A stretch of 64,000 nucleotides of DNA. Source: Methanofollis sp. W23. Its GTDB lineage: Archaea > Halobacteriota > Methanomicrobia > Methanomicrobiales > Methanofollaceae. Each line of letters begins with the position of its first letter. Positions within the stretch are counted from its first letter, which is position 1. Positions 9,144 to 16,180 of the stretch are shown in pieces. The stretch spans positions 2,004,140 to 2,068,139 of the forward strand of contig NZ_JAGGMN010000001.1 of NCBI RefSeq assembly GCF_017875325.1. Reading direction: 5' to 3'. Both the position numbers and the translations under genes were made by a program. The notes under the pieces are model-generated. The model had not been told where the DNA came from, searched no databases, and saw nothing but the letters and a program-made list of their open reading frames with translations.

Positions 9144-9595
9144 AGATCGTCCTTGACGCCACCGCCTTCTTCGTGGACCGGGCTTATGAGGGCGAGGTCT
9201 ACACCTCCCCGCGGGTCGTGGCCGAACTCGTCGACCTGAGGGCAAAGTGCCGTTACGAGGCGCTCCTGGCCGCGGGGCTGACCGTGACCGAACCCTCGCC
9301 CGAAGCACGGCAGGCGACGGCGGCGGCAGCCGAGGTGAGCCGGGACATTGGTGTCCTTTCCCCGACCGACCTGGAGGTGCTGGCCCTGGCCCACGACCTC
9401 AGCGGCGTGCTGTACACCGACGACTTCGCGGTCCAGAACGCGGCGATCAGCCTGGGGGTCAGGACTCACCCGATCCAGCAGCGGCGGGCAAAGAAGGTGA
9501 AGTGGAAGTACAGGTGCGCCGGGTGCGGACGGTATTATCACGAACCTGGCGAGTGCCCGGTCTGTGGGTCAGAGATCAGGCGGAAACGCCGGTGA
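9140..9595 (+). CDS. nob1: Nob1 endonuclease (PIN domain plus zinc ribbon)
   Basis: 151 residues. The N-terminal PIN domain has acidic residues at D6 and D94/D95. The C-terminal zinc ribbon has Cys 126, 129, 139 and 142. Nob1 makes the cut that forms the 3' end of 16S rRNA during small-subunit maturation. It overlaps rtcA by four bases (ATGA). Pairing with an RNA 3'-end enzyme is suggestive, since PIN-nuclease products and RtcA substrates both concern RNA 3' ends, but that link is an inference. Confidence 0.92.
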   Translation: MKIVLDATAFFVDRAYEGEVYTSPRVVAELVDLRAKCRYEALLAAGLTVTEPSPEARQATAAAAEVSRDIGVLSPTDLEVLALAHDLSGVLYTDDFAVQNAAISLGVRTHPIQQRRAKKVKWKYRCAGCGRYYHEPGECPVCGSEIRRKRR

Positions 9596-9700
9596 GGAGA
9601 GAGGGGTGCGAACACCGACCCTCCCAGAGACACCCCTCCTGAGCCGGAAAGTCCCTGTTCGTCTTAAAAATCCAGGACAGCGCCCGGGCCCCGCAAACTG

Positions 9701-9710
9701 TTATATATCA
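9701..9710 (+). promoter_or_regulatory. TATA box of gfcR
   Basis: TTATATATCA is centred about 25 bp before the gfcR ATG at 9730. That spacing predicts transcription starting at or next to the start codon (leaderless mRNA). No ribosome site precedes the ATG. Confidence 0.6.
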
Positions 9711-9729
9711 ATCCGCAAACCAATCTGGT

Positions 9730-10350
9730 ATGTCTTCCCTCGACGAACTGATCAACAAGGCACAGCTCCTCCTCTCAGAAGGGCATAGTCAGGAGCAGAT
9801 CGCAGACGAACTCTCGCTCTCGATGGAGACGGTGACCTGGTTGCTGACCCAGCAACCCGGGGCCGAGGCACCCAAAGACGTGCATATCGACTGGACGGCA
9901 GTCTCCAGCGATGCCGAACTGATCGATATGACGGCCAGGATGCTCATCCGCCGTTACTTCTCCGCAGTCGAGAGGGGAGACGTCACTGCCGGGTCTGAGG
10001 AGGCCGAGTTCGACACGGTGGTCGGGATCTCTCTCTCCGGCGTCCCGCTGGCCACCCTCATCGCCGAGGAGACAGGGTCTCGCCTGGCCATCTACCACCC
10101 TGCCAAACACAGTCCGGCCGAGAAGAAGATCGGGTCGGTCTCCGGGAGTTTTGCCGGCGTCGACGGCAAGTCGTGCGTCATCGTCGACGACGTGATCACC
10201 ACCGGCAAGACCCTCCACGAGGTCGTTGATTATCTCCGTGCCCATGGGGCACGGCCGGTGGCCATCTGGGTGCTCTTCGACAAACGGGATGTCAGGACCG
10301 TCGAGGGAGTACCGGTCTTCCCGCTTTGCAGGATATCGAGGATCGACTGA
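9730..10350 (+). CDS. gfcR: GfcR-type PRTase-domain transcription regulator
   Basis: 206 residues. N-terminal helix-turn-helix ([20 protein letters not shown], about 20-40), then a phosphoribosyltransferase-like domain with the PRPP loop [14 protein letters not shown]. Such proteins are annotated as orotate phosphoribosyltransferase-like; in haloarchaea the family member GfcR is an activator of sugar catabolism genes. With an HTH fused to the PRTase fold, a sensor/regulator role is more likely than catalysis. The target genes in methanogens are unknown. It has its own TATA box and is separate from the prs cluster. Confidence 0.85.
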   Translation: MSSLDELINKAQLLLSEGHSQEQIADELSLSMETVTWLLTQQPGAEAPKDVHIDWTAVSSDAELIDMTARMLIRRYFSAVERGDVTAGSEEAEFDTVVGISLSGVPLATLIAEETGSRLAIYHPAKHSPAEKKIGSVSGSFAGVDGKSCVIVDDVITTGKTLHEVVDYLRAHGARPVAIWVLFDKRDVRTVEGVPVFPLCRISRID

Positions 10351-10362
10351 ACTCTCTTTTTT

Positions 10363-10600
10363 TGCTCTGTAAAAACCCTCGCCAATTCTCGGTACGAGCG
10401 CTATCCACCCGCCTTCCCCGATCTTCACGCCAGGGGCTCCGCCCCCGAGACCCCCGGGATGAAGATAGGGCTGGGAAGGCACAATCAGCGACCATAAAGA
10501 GAGTATTGCCATCCTCCGCCTATCGCTCGCGCGGGTGGGTCCGGGGGGCGGCCAAGCCCCCCACCAGAGAGAAAGAGATCAAGAGAATCTCTACAGGGCC
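10363..10600 (+). mobile_element. MITE-like element, copy A3
   Basis: The left end TGCTCTGTAAAAACCCTC and right end GAGAATCTCTACAGGGCC are imperfect inverted copies of the family terminus. The internal palindrome GCCTTCCC to GGGAAGGC is present, followed by the ACCATAAAGAGAGTATTGCC block shared with other copies. Flanks (CTTTTTTT and CCTTTTTC) are a possible decayed 8-bp duplication. It sits 12 bp after the gfcR stop. Confidence 0.7.
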
Positions 10601-10728
10601 CCTTTTTCCGGCTATTGAAGAGTACCTCTTCTGGAGCACTTCAATCTGAATGAGGATCTTCCAGACCATCACAGACAGGAGGGCACTCAAGATGATGTTC
10701 ATGGACCTTTTCTGTCCCTTAACCCCTA
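10601..10728. other. Gap after copy A3
   Basis: Non-coding. It contains a short inverted stretch around GAAGAGTACCTCTTC. No gene or clear promoter is seen. Confidence 0.4.
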
Positions 10729-11391
10729 TCAGAAATTCTGAAGAACCCGGTCCCTCTTCTTCAACGCCGTCACCACCCCGTGACACCGGCAGGCCGTCCC
10801 GACAACAAGAGTCTCTTCCTCGCGGGCACAGGCAAGGACGGCGGCGACGTCCCGGCCCCGCAGGCCGCCGACCCCAGGCCCGAGTTGCAGGCTCTCCAGA
10901 ACCTGCGCATCAGGAAGGGCGTCTGCCAGCAGGGCGTGAAGCGGACGGGGCCAGCACTCGCCGGTCGCCGGGCAGCGGGGCGGGGCCGGGCAGGCAGGGA
11001 GGCATGTCCCGTCGCGGTTGTACGAGAGGACGAGCGTCCCCTCTAAAGAAGAGACAAGGATACGGGGAGGGAGGGCGGCGGCGGCCGTCGTCGCACCTCC
11101 GGTCCAGGGGACGTACTCGCACGACCTGGCGACAAGGCTGGCAAGGAGATGGAAGGGGACGGTGGGGACCAGGACATCAGGAGCATGGGAGGTGAAGAGG
11201 GCGAGGGCCTTCACCACCCCTCCCTGCACAAATGAGACCTCTCCGTCTGTCCCCTCCATGAGAACCGCGCGTGCGGCCAGGCAGAGGGAGTCCTGGTCGA
11301 CGACGATGCACCGCCATCCTTCCCCAAGGAGGTACCTCGTGCAGGCGGCCCCATAGACCCCACCACCGACGACAAGGGCGGTCTTACCCAA
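10729..11391 (-). CDS. Uncharacterised Rossmann-fold protein with Cys cluster
   Basis: 220 residues. The N-terminal VVGGGVYGAACTRYLL is a dinucleotide-binding GxGxxG motif, and VVDQD at the end of the second strand fits NAD/FAD binding. A striking Cys/Pro-rich stretch (CLPACPAPPRCPATGECWPRP, starting near residue 130) could bind a metal or Fe-S centre. The only in-frame start is TTG at 11391, because TGA lies four codons upstream. It overlaps the preceding archaellin-like gene by 8 bp. I do not recognise the family; it looks methanogen-specific. Confidence 0.75.
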   Translation of the reverse strand: MGKTALVVGGGVYGAACTRYLLGEGWRCIVVDQDSLCLAARAVLMEGTDGEVSFVQGGVVKALALFTSHAPDVLVPTVPFHLLASLVARSCEYVPWTGGATTAAAALPPRILVSSLEGTLVLSYNRDGTCLPACPAPPRCPATGECWPRPLHALLADALPDAQVLESLQLGPGVGGLRGRDVAAVLACAREEETLVVGTACRCHGVVTALKKRDRVLQNF

Positions 11392-11950
11392 GTTCCATCA
11401 CCCCGGTCATCTTCAACGGGACGGTCCTGACCGCCGAGGCGGCGACCGCACCCGGGGGGGCGACCGAGAGAGTGAAGGTCTCGCCAGGGCCGAGGGTGCG
11501 TCCGGGCGTGGCCAGAAGCACAAAGACCTCGCCAGGCTCAAGGAGGTCGTCGTCGTCCACTTTAAAGAGCGGGACATTGACTCGCGTGGTGATCGTCCAT
11601 GCAGGCGGGGTGGGGGCGTCCTTTGTAAGCGACCACTCCTCGGTCTTTGTCTCAAACCCTACGACCGCCTTTCCCATGTCCACGCCACCCATGTCGCCGG
11701 GGAAGAGGCGGACCGAGCACGAGACCGCCCCCATCCGGCCGGGACCGGCCTCGTCGGCATGGCCATAGAGGTCTTCGATGAGGACGGCATGCCCTGAGAG
11801 ATCAAGGGTGCCGACCACCATCCCTGCCGGGGCCTCGGCAGGTCTGGTCTCGGCGTAGATGACGACGCCGGCGGCAAGGAGAATGACGGCGGCAAGGATC
11901 CCGCACTCCAATCTGGTGAAGGCGGCGGTGGGATCGGGGTCAGTCTGCAT
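11384..11950 (-). CDS. Archaellin/type IV pilin-like membrane protein
   Basis: 188 residues. The short charged N-terminus ([15 protein letters not shown]) is followed by one long hydrophobic helix ([19 protein letters not shown]), the class III signal pattern of archaellins and archaeal pilins. The remainder is a beta-rich ectodomain with the archaellin-like string [28 protein letters not shown]. It is shorter than a typical filament-forming archaellin and no fla operon is next to it, so it may be a minor pilin or an archaellin-like surface anchor. It is co-directional and overlapping with the Cys-rich Rossmann gene. Confidence 0.7.
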   Translation of the reverse strand: MQTDPDPTAAFTRLECGILAAVILLAAGVVIYAETRPAEAPAGMVVGTLDLSGHAVLIEDLYGHADEAGPGRMGAVSCSVRLFPGDMGGVDMGKAVVGFETKTEEWSLTKDAPTPPAWTITTRVNVPLFKVDDDDLLEPGEVFVLLATPGRTLGPGETFTLSVAPPGAVAASAVRTVPLKMTGVMELG

Positions 11951-12070
11951 ACCAGAATGATTGTCTCAGGCAGGTTTGACCTTTGCTTTTCGGCCCTGGA
12001 AGCCGCGGGCAGACCTTGCAGGCACCGGTGTTTGGGCGAAAAAAGGAGAAGAGGGCGGCGCCACCGAACG

Positions 12071-12114
12071 CCATATATAGAAGTTCTAATCCATAGTAAT
12101 GAGATATCGGAGGT
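12071..12114 (+). promoter_or_regulatory. Thermosome promoter and ribosome site
   Basis: TATA box CCATATATAG is at 12071-12080, about 45 bp before the ATG, which leaves room for a short leader. GGAGGT at 12109-12114 is a good ribosome site 7 bases before the start. Confidence 0.65.
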
Positions 12115-12121
12115 TTCTATT

Positions 12122-13711
12122 ATGCTTGCTGGACAGCCAGTCGTAGTCTTACGAGACAATGTAGAACGCACCAAAGGGACAGAGGCACAGCAGTCTAATA
12201 TCATGGCAGCAAAGGCGATCGCTGCCGCTGTGCGCACCACACTCGGCCCCCGGGGCATGGACAAGATGCTCGTCTCCTCGACCGGAGACGTGACGATCAC
12301 CAATGACGGAGCCACCATCCTGCACGAGCTCTCGGTCCAGCACCCGGGCGCGAAGATGATGGTCGAGGTCGCCGAGACGCAGGACGACGAGGTCGGCGAC
12401 GGTACCACCACCGCCTGCATCCTTGGCGGTGCCCTGATGGAGCAGGCCGGGACCATGGTCAACCAGGAGATCCACCCGACGATCGTGGCCCAGGGCTACC
12501 AGATGGGCCTGGAAAAGGCCCTCGAGATCCTCAACGACCTGGTCATCACCGTCACCCCTGAGGACCGGGACGTGCTCACGCAGATCGCCTCCACCTCGAT
12601 GACCGGCAAGTCGATCGAGTCGGTGAAGGAGAAGGTCGCCGGGATCGTCGTCGACGCCGTCAAGGCGGTCGCCGAGGAGAAGAACGGGAAACTGATCATC
12701 GACGAGGACGACGTCAAGGTTGCCAAGGACGTCGGCGAGACGATGGACGACGCAGAACTCATCAAGGGCGTCGTCATCAACAAAAAGCGCGTCGCCGACG
12801 CGATGCCAAGGAAGGTCGAGAATGCAAAGGTCGCCCTCCTCGCCCAGCCCATGGAGATCACCAAGACCCAGGTGAAGTCGAAGATCAAGATCTCTGAGAG
12901 CCAGCAGCTCAACGCCTTTGGCGACCAGGAGCGCGAGACTCTGAAGAAACTGGCAGACGAGGTCAGGGCGGCGGGCGTCAATGTGATCCTCTGCCAGAAG
13001 GGGATCGCCGACGCGGTCCAGTATTATCTGGCAAAGTACGGGGTCTTCGCGGTCGAGGACGTCCCTGAAAAGGACATGAAGTTCGCGGCCAGGGCCCTCA
13101 ACGCCGTCATCGTCAACAAGGTCAACGAGCTCTCCCCAGAACTGATCGGCTCGGCCGGGTACGTGGAGCAGATCGAGGACACTGAACTGGTCAAGATCGC
13201 CGAGTGCCCGAACCCGAAGGCAACGACGATCCTGCTGCGGGGTTCGACCCAGCACCTCATCGACGAACTCGAGCGGGCGGTCGAGGACGCACGCAGGGTC
13301 GTCCAGGACACCCTGGAAGACGGGACGTTCGTGGTCGGCGGCGGCTCGGTCGAGACCGAGATGATGCTCAGGATCAGGGAGTACGCGGCAAGTGTCGGCG
13401 GACGGACCCAGATCGCCCTGGAGGGCTTTGCCGATGCCTTCGAGTATATCCCAAAGACCCTTGCCGAGAACTCGGGCTTTGACCCCATCGACAAGGTCGT
13501 CGCCCTCAAGGCGGCCCATGCAAATGGCGAGAAGTACGCGGGGCTCAATGTCTACACCGGCGAGGTCGTGGACATGAAGGCCGAGCGGGTCTTTGAACCG
13601 GCACGGGTAAAGAAGCAGGCAATCCTCTCGGCGTCCGAGATGGCAAGCATGCTGGTGCGGGTCGACGACATGTTCGTCACCGTCACAAAAGAAGAAGGCC
13701 CTGTTGCCTGA
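12122..13711 (+). CDS. thsA: Thermosome subunit (group II chaperonin)
   Basis: A 529-residue cytosolic ATP-driven folding chaperone. Start ATG 12122 ([10 protein letters not shown]) follows GGAGGT. The open frame to 11957 is spurious. Signatures: [23 protein letters not shown] and the ATPase motif GDGTTTA with Asp at 93. The C-terminus ends with [14 protein letters not shown] and lacks the Gly/Met-rich tail of many thermosomes, so the central-cavity tail is reduced. Which paralogue it is cannot be told from this window. Confidence 0.95.
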   Translation: MLAGQPVVVLRDNVERTKGTEAQQSNIMAAKAIAAAVRTTLGPRGMDKMLVSSTGDVTITNDGATILHELSVQHPGAKMMVEVAETQDDEVGDGTTTACILGGALMEQAGTMVNQEIHPTIVAQGYQMGLEKALEILNDLVITVTPEDRDVLTQIASTSMTGKSIESVKEKVAGIVVDAVKAVAEEKNGKLIIDEDDVKVAKDVGETMDDAELIKGVVINKKRVADAMPRKVENAKVALLAQPMEITKTQVKSKIKISESQQLNAFGDQERETLKKLADEVRAAGVNVILCQKGIADAVQYYLAKYGVFAVEDVPEKDMKFAARALNAVIVNKVNELSPELIGSAGYVEQIEDTELVKIAECPNPKATTILLRGSTQHLIDELERAVEDARRVVQDTLEDGTFVVGGGSVETEMMLRIREYAASVGGRTQIALEGFADAFEYIPKTLAENSGFDPIDKVVALKAAHANGEKYAGLNVYTGEVVDMKAERVFEPARVKKQAILSASEMASMLVRVDDMFVTVTKEEGPVA

Positions 13712-13716
13712 TCTTC

Positions 13717-13920
13717 TCAACCACGCGAACAGGTCGAGACTATCTCGGCCTCATCTATTTTTATCTCGTCGTCCTGGGCCACCGGACACCCGTCCACAAA
13801 GACGATCATGGTGTCAGGGTTCATGCCAAGGCAGAGGAGCGCCTTCTCCCAGGTGTCGCCTTCCTCGCCATGGTAGGTGAGCACGATCCCCTCGCGGGGG
13901 AACCGAAGAGTGCATTCCAT
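13717..13920 (-). CDS. Ubiquitin-like small modifier / sulfur-carrier protein (SAMP/ThiS-like)
   Basis: A 67-residue beta-grasp protein. The pattern LGMNPDTMIVFVDGCPVAQDD followed by an acidic segment and a terminal EIVSTCSRG aligns with ThiS/MoaD/SAMP2-type proteins, which carry sulfur as a C-terminal thiocarboxylate or are joined to lysines. The C-terminus is Arg-Gly rather than the usual Gly-Gly, with a Cys four residues from the end. It is convergent with the thermosome gene (5-bp gap). No partner E1-like gene is nearby. Confidence 0.7.
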   Translation of the reverse strand: MECTLRFPREGIVLTYHGEEGDTWEKALLCLGMNPDTMIVFVDGCPVAQDDEIKIDEAEIVSTCSRG

Positions 13921-13965
13921 CGCAAAGGTTATCAGAGCGGCGGACAGATAGTGTTACCGCAACGG

Positions 13966-14049
13966 GCCGGGGTAGTCTAGTCCGGGAAGGCGGTGGCCTC
14001 GAAAGCCACTGGTGCTCGCACCTCGGGAGTTCAAATCTCCCCCCCGGCG
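13966..14049 (+). tRNA. tRNA-Ser (anticodon CGA)
   Basis: 84 nt. Acceptor GCCGGGG pairs with CCCCGGC at the 3' end (discriminator G at 14049; no encoded CCA). The anticodon stem GTGGC/GCCAC encloses loop CTCGAAA, so the anticodon is CGA, which reads UCG (Ser). A long variable arm (GGTGCTCGCACC) and T-arm GGGAG-TTCAAAT-CTCCC are as expected for a class II tRNA. It lies 200 bp upstream of CRISPR array 1. tRNA genes are frequent integration sites, but I see no att-like repeat of its 3' end here. Confidence 0.95.
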
Positions 14050-14099
14050 CCTTTCAAAGAATGCGCTTTTCTCACCAAGGTTTTTGCTACAGGTCGAAG

Positions 14100-14252
14100 G
14101 CAGAAGATTCATCTGATCGCTTCTCGAAGATCGAGTAGATGATGCAGGGGTCTGGTCTGTGCTGGAGCCGCGCAGGTGCCAGTCAGGATGAACTGCTTCG
14201 TCACGGGCCATGGTAGGAAAGAAGGTTCTTTCCGGGGATCATAAGGAGAAGA
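14100..14252 (+). promoter_or_regulatory. CRISPR array 1 leader
   Basis: Non-coding sequence before the first repeat. Its last 35 bp share a block with the array 2 leader (GAAAGAA, CTTTCC, GGGGAT and finally ATAAGGAGAAGA adjoining the first repeat). The degenerate repeat at the far end of the array supports this being the leader side. No clear TATA box was identified. Confidence 0.65.
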
Positions 14253-15991
14253 GTGTTCCCCACACGCGTGGGGATGAACCGATCTCGACAGTAGCACAGG
14301 CCCTGGGCCTTAAGTGTTCCCCACACGCGTGGGGATGAACCGGACCCGGCCCTGCTTGCAGGACGGGAGGATCAGTGTTCCCCACACGCGTGGGGATGAA
14401 CCGAGGATATTGTCCTCTGCTGCCTCTACTCCGGCGTGTTCCCCACACGCGTGGGGATGAACCGTTGGGAGTGACATTCTTCCCATCGCCAAGAGCGTGT
14501 TCCCCACACGCGTGGGGATGAACCGGCAGACCTCCGCGCTGAGGGGATGGTGGTCCGGTGTTCCCCACACGCGTGGGGATGAACCGCGCCGGGAGATCCG
14601 GGAGGCTGGCAGCCTCGAGTGTTCCCCACACGCGTGGGGATGAACCGGCATATGAATCTGCTCGCCGATGTTCGCATCAGTGTTCCCCACACGCGTGGGG
14701 ATGAACCGTCTACGTCGATGTCGTCGTCCTGGGCGGCCGCGTGTTCCCCACACGCGTGGGGATGAACCGGCGTCTTCGTTCTGTATTTCGGTCTGAAATT
14801 TGTGTTCCCCACACGCGTGGGGATGAACCGACGCAGAATCGGGCGCTATTATTACCAACTCCGTGTTCCCCACACGCGTGGGGATGAACCGGTCATTAAT
14901 TTGATTAAAGTTGCGGGAATTTAGTGTTCCCCACACGCGTGGGGATGAACCGTTAGGGAGCAGATTTGGATCTACAGTCATCGAGTGTTCCCCACACGCG
15001 TGGGGATGAACCTCAAGATCCGCAATTACCCCGAAGAGGCAATCCGTGTTCCCCACACGCGTGGGGATGAACCGATCATCACCACATCATCACCAGGTCA
15101 TCGATGGTGTTCCCCACACGCGTGGGGATGAACCGAAAATTGAAATTGAGGCGAGAGAGGAGGCTTCGTGTTCCCCACACGCGTGGGGATGAACCGAACA
15201 CTCTCTCTCTCTGGTGCGGGGCACCGACGTGTTCCCCACACGCGTGGGGATGAACCTTAGCGCGGTGAGCCGCGCCCAAGTCGTCACCCGTGTTCCCCAC
15301 ACGCGTGGGGATGAACCGGATGACAGACAATCCCTACCTGGGGAGATACGGTGTTCCCCACACGCGTGGGGATGAACCGCGATCAGGTACTATCAGAAAC
15401 GGACAATTGGCGTGTTCCCCACACGCGTGGGGATGAACCGCAGGGCTATCTGTGGCGCCTGCGGCCCTCCTCCGTGTTCCCCACACGCGTGGGGATGAAC
15501 CGTTCTATCAGCGGGGCAGGGAGCGAGATACAGCGTGTTCCCCACACGCGTGGGGATGAACCGGGTATCTTCCCTGCAAAGGCGAAGACCCATGAGTGTT
15601 CCCCACACGCGTGGGGATGAACCGATCCCTACGTCGATCCGTGGTCGGATCTGTTCGTGTTCCCCACACGCGTGGGGATGAACCGAATTTCTGGCAGTTG
15701 CCGGGGCCTCCGGGCCTGTGTTCCCCACACGCGTGGGGATGAACCGATGCAGCTAATCCGCGACGTCTGCGCCAAGGAGTGTTCCCCACACGCGTGGGGA
15801 TGAACCGAACAGCGCCCCCGGGTACTCGTCAATCTCCAGAGTGTTCCCCACACGCGTGGGGATGAACCGTCCTGCCCCCACCGATCCCAGGCGGCCTGAA
15901 GGTGTTCCCCACACGCGTGGGGATGAACCGTCTGCGTCCCGTCGGTTCTGTGACGCTGTGGAGTGTTCCCCACACGCGTGGGGATGAGTCA
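14253..15991 (+). CRISPR. Type I-E CRISPR array 1 (29 repeats, 28 spacers)
   Basis: 29-nt repeats begin GTGTTCCCCACAC and end GTGGGGATGAACCG, with a CCCCAC/GTGGGG hairpin, spaced every 61 bp (32-nt spacers). Two spacers are 33 nt (before the repeats at 15474 and 15841). The final repeat (15963-15991) is degenerate, ending GATGAGTCA, which marks the distal end. Two internal repeats (14985 and 15229) end in T instead of G. The array is on the same strand as the cas operon. The long open frames on its minus strand are translations of the repeats, not genes. Confidence 0.99.
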
Positions 15992-16150
15992 CCCTGGTGC
16001 ATCCATAGATCTCTTCTTCTCCCGATTTCGGTCCCTCACCCCCCCTCATCTATCCACCTCCTCTCCTGCCTCAGCCCCATACAGAACTCCATCACACCCT
16101 GAGGCGACACTCATTATGGTTGAAACATAATATCGATTCAATTCGGAATC
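15992..16150. other. Gap between array 1 and cas3
   Basis: Non-coding; AT content rises toward the cas3 start. No gene seen. Confidence 0.5.
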
Positions 16151-16160
16151 TGCATATATC
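16151..16160 (+). promoter_or_regulatory. Putative cas operon TATA box
   Basis: TGCATATATC is centred about 25 bp before the cas3 ATG at 16181 in an AT-rich stretch. The spacing suggests a leaderless or near-leaderless cas3 transcript; no ribosome site is present. Confidence 0.55.
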
Positions 16161-16180
16161 AAAAAATCAATTATTGGGCC

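Noticed and set aside
12149-13720. A 523-codon open frame antisense to the thermosome
   Set aside because: Shadow frame; no domain, and the thermosome is unambiguous.
13966-14252. Integration site at tRNA-Ser for a CRISPR island
   Set aside because: No repeat of the tRNA 3' end and no integrase are present in the window.
14239-16049. Several open frames over 100 codons on the minus strand of array 1
   Set aside because: They are periodic translations of the CRISPR repeat ([10 protein letters not shown] / VHPHACGEH / GSSPRVWGT) with no independent evidence.
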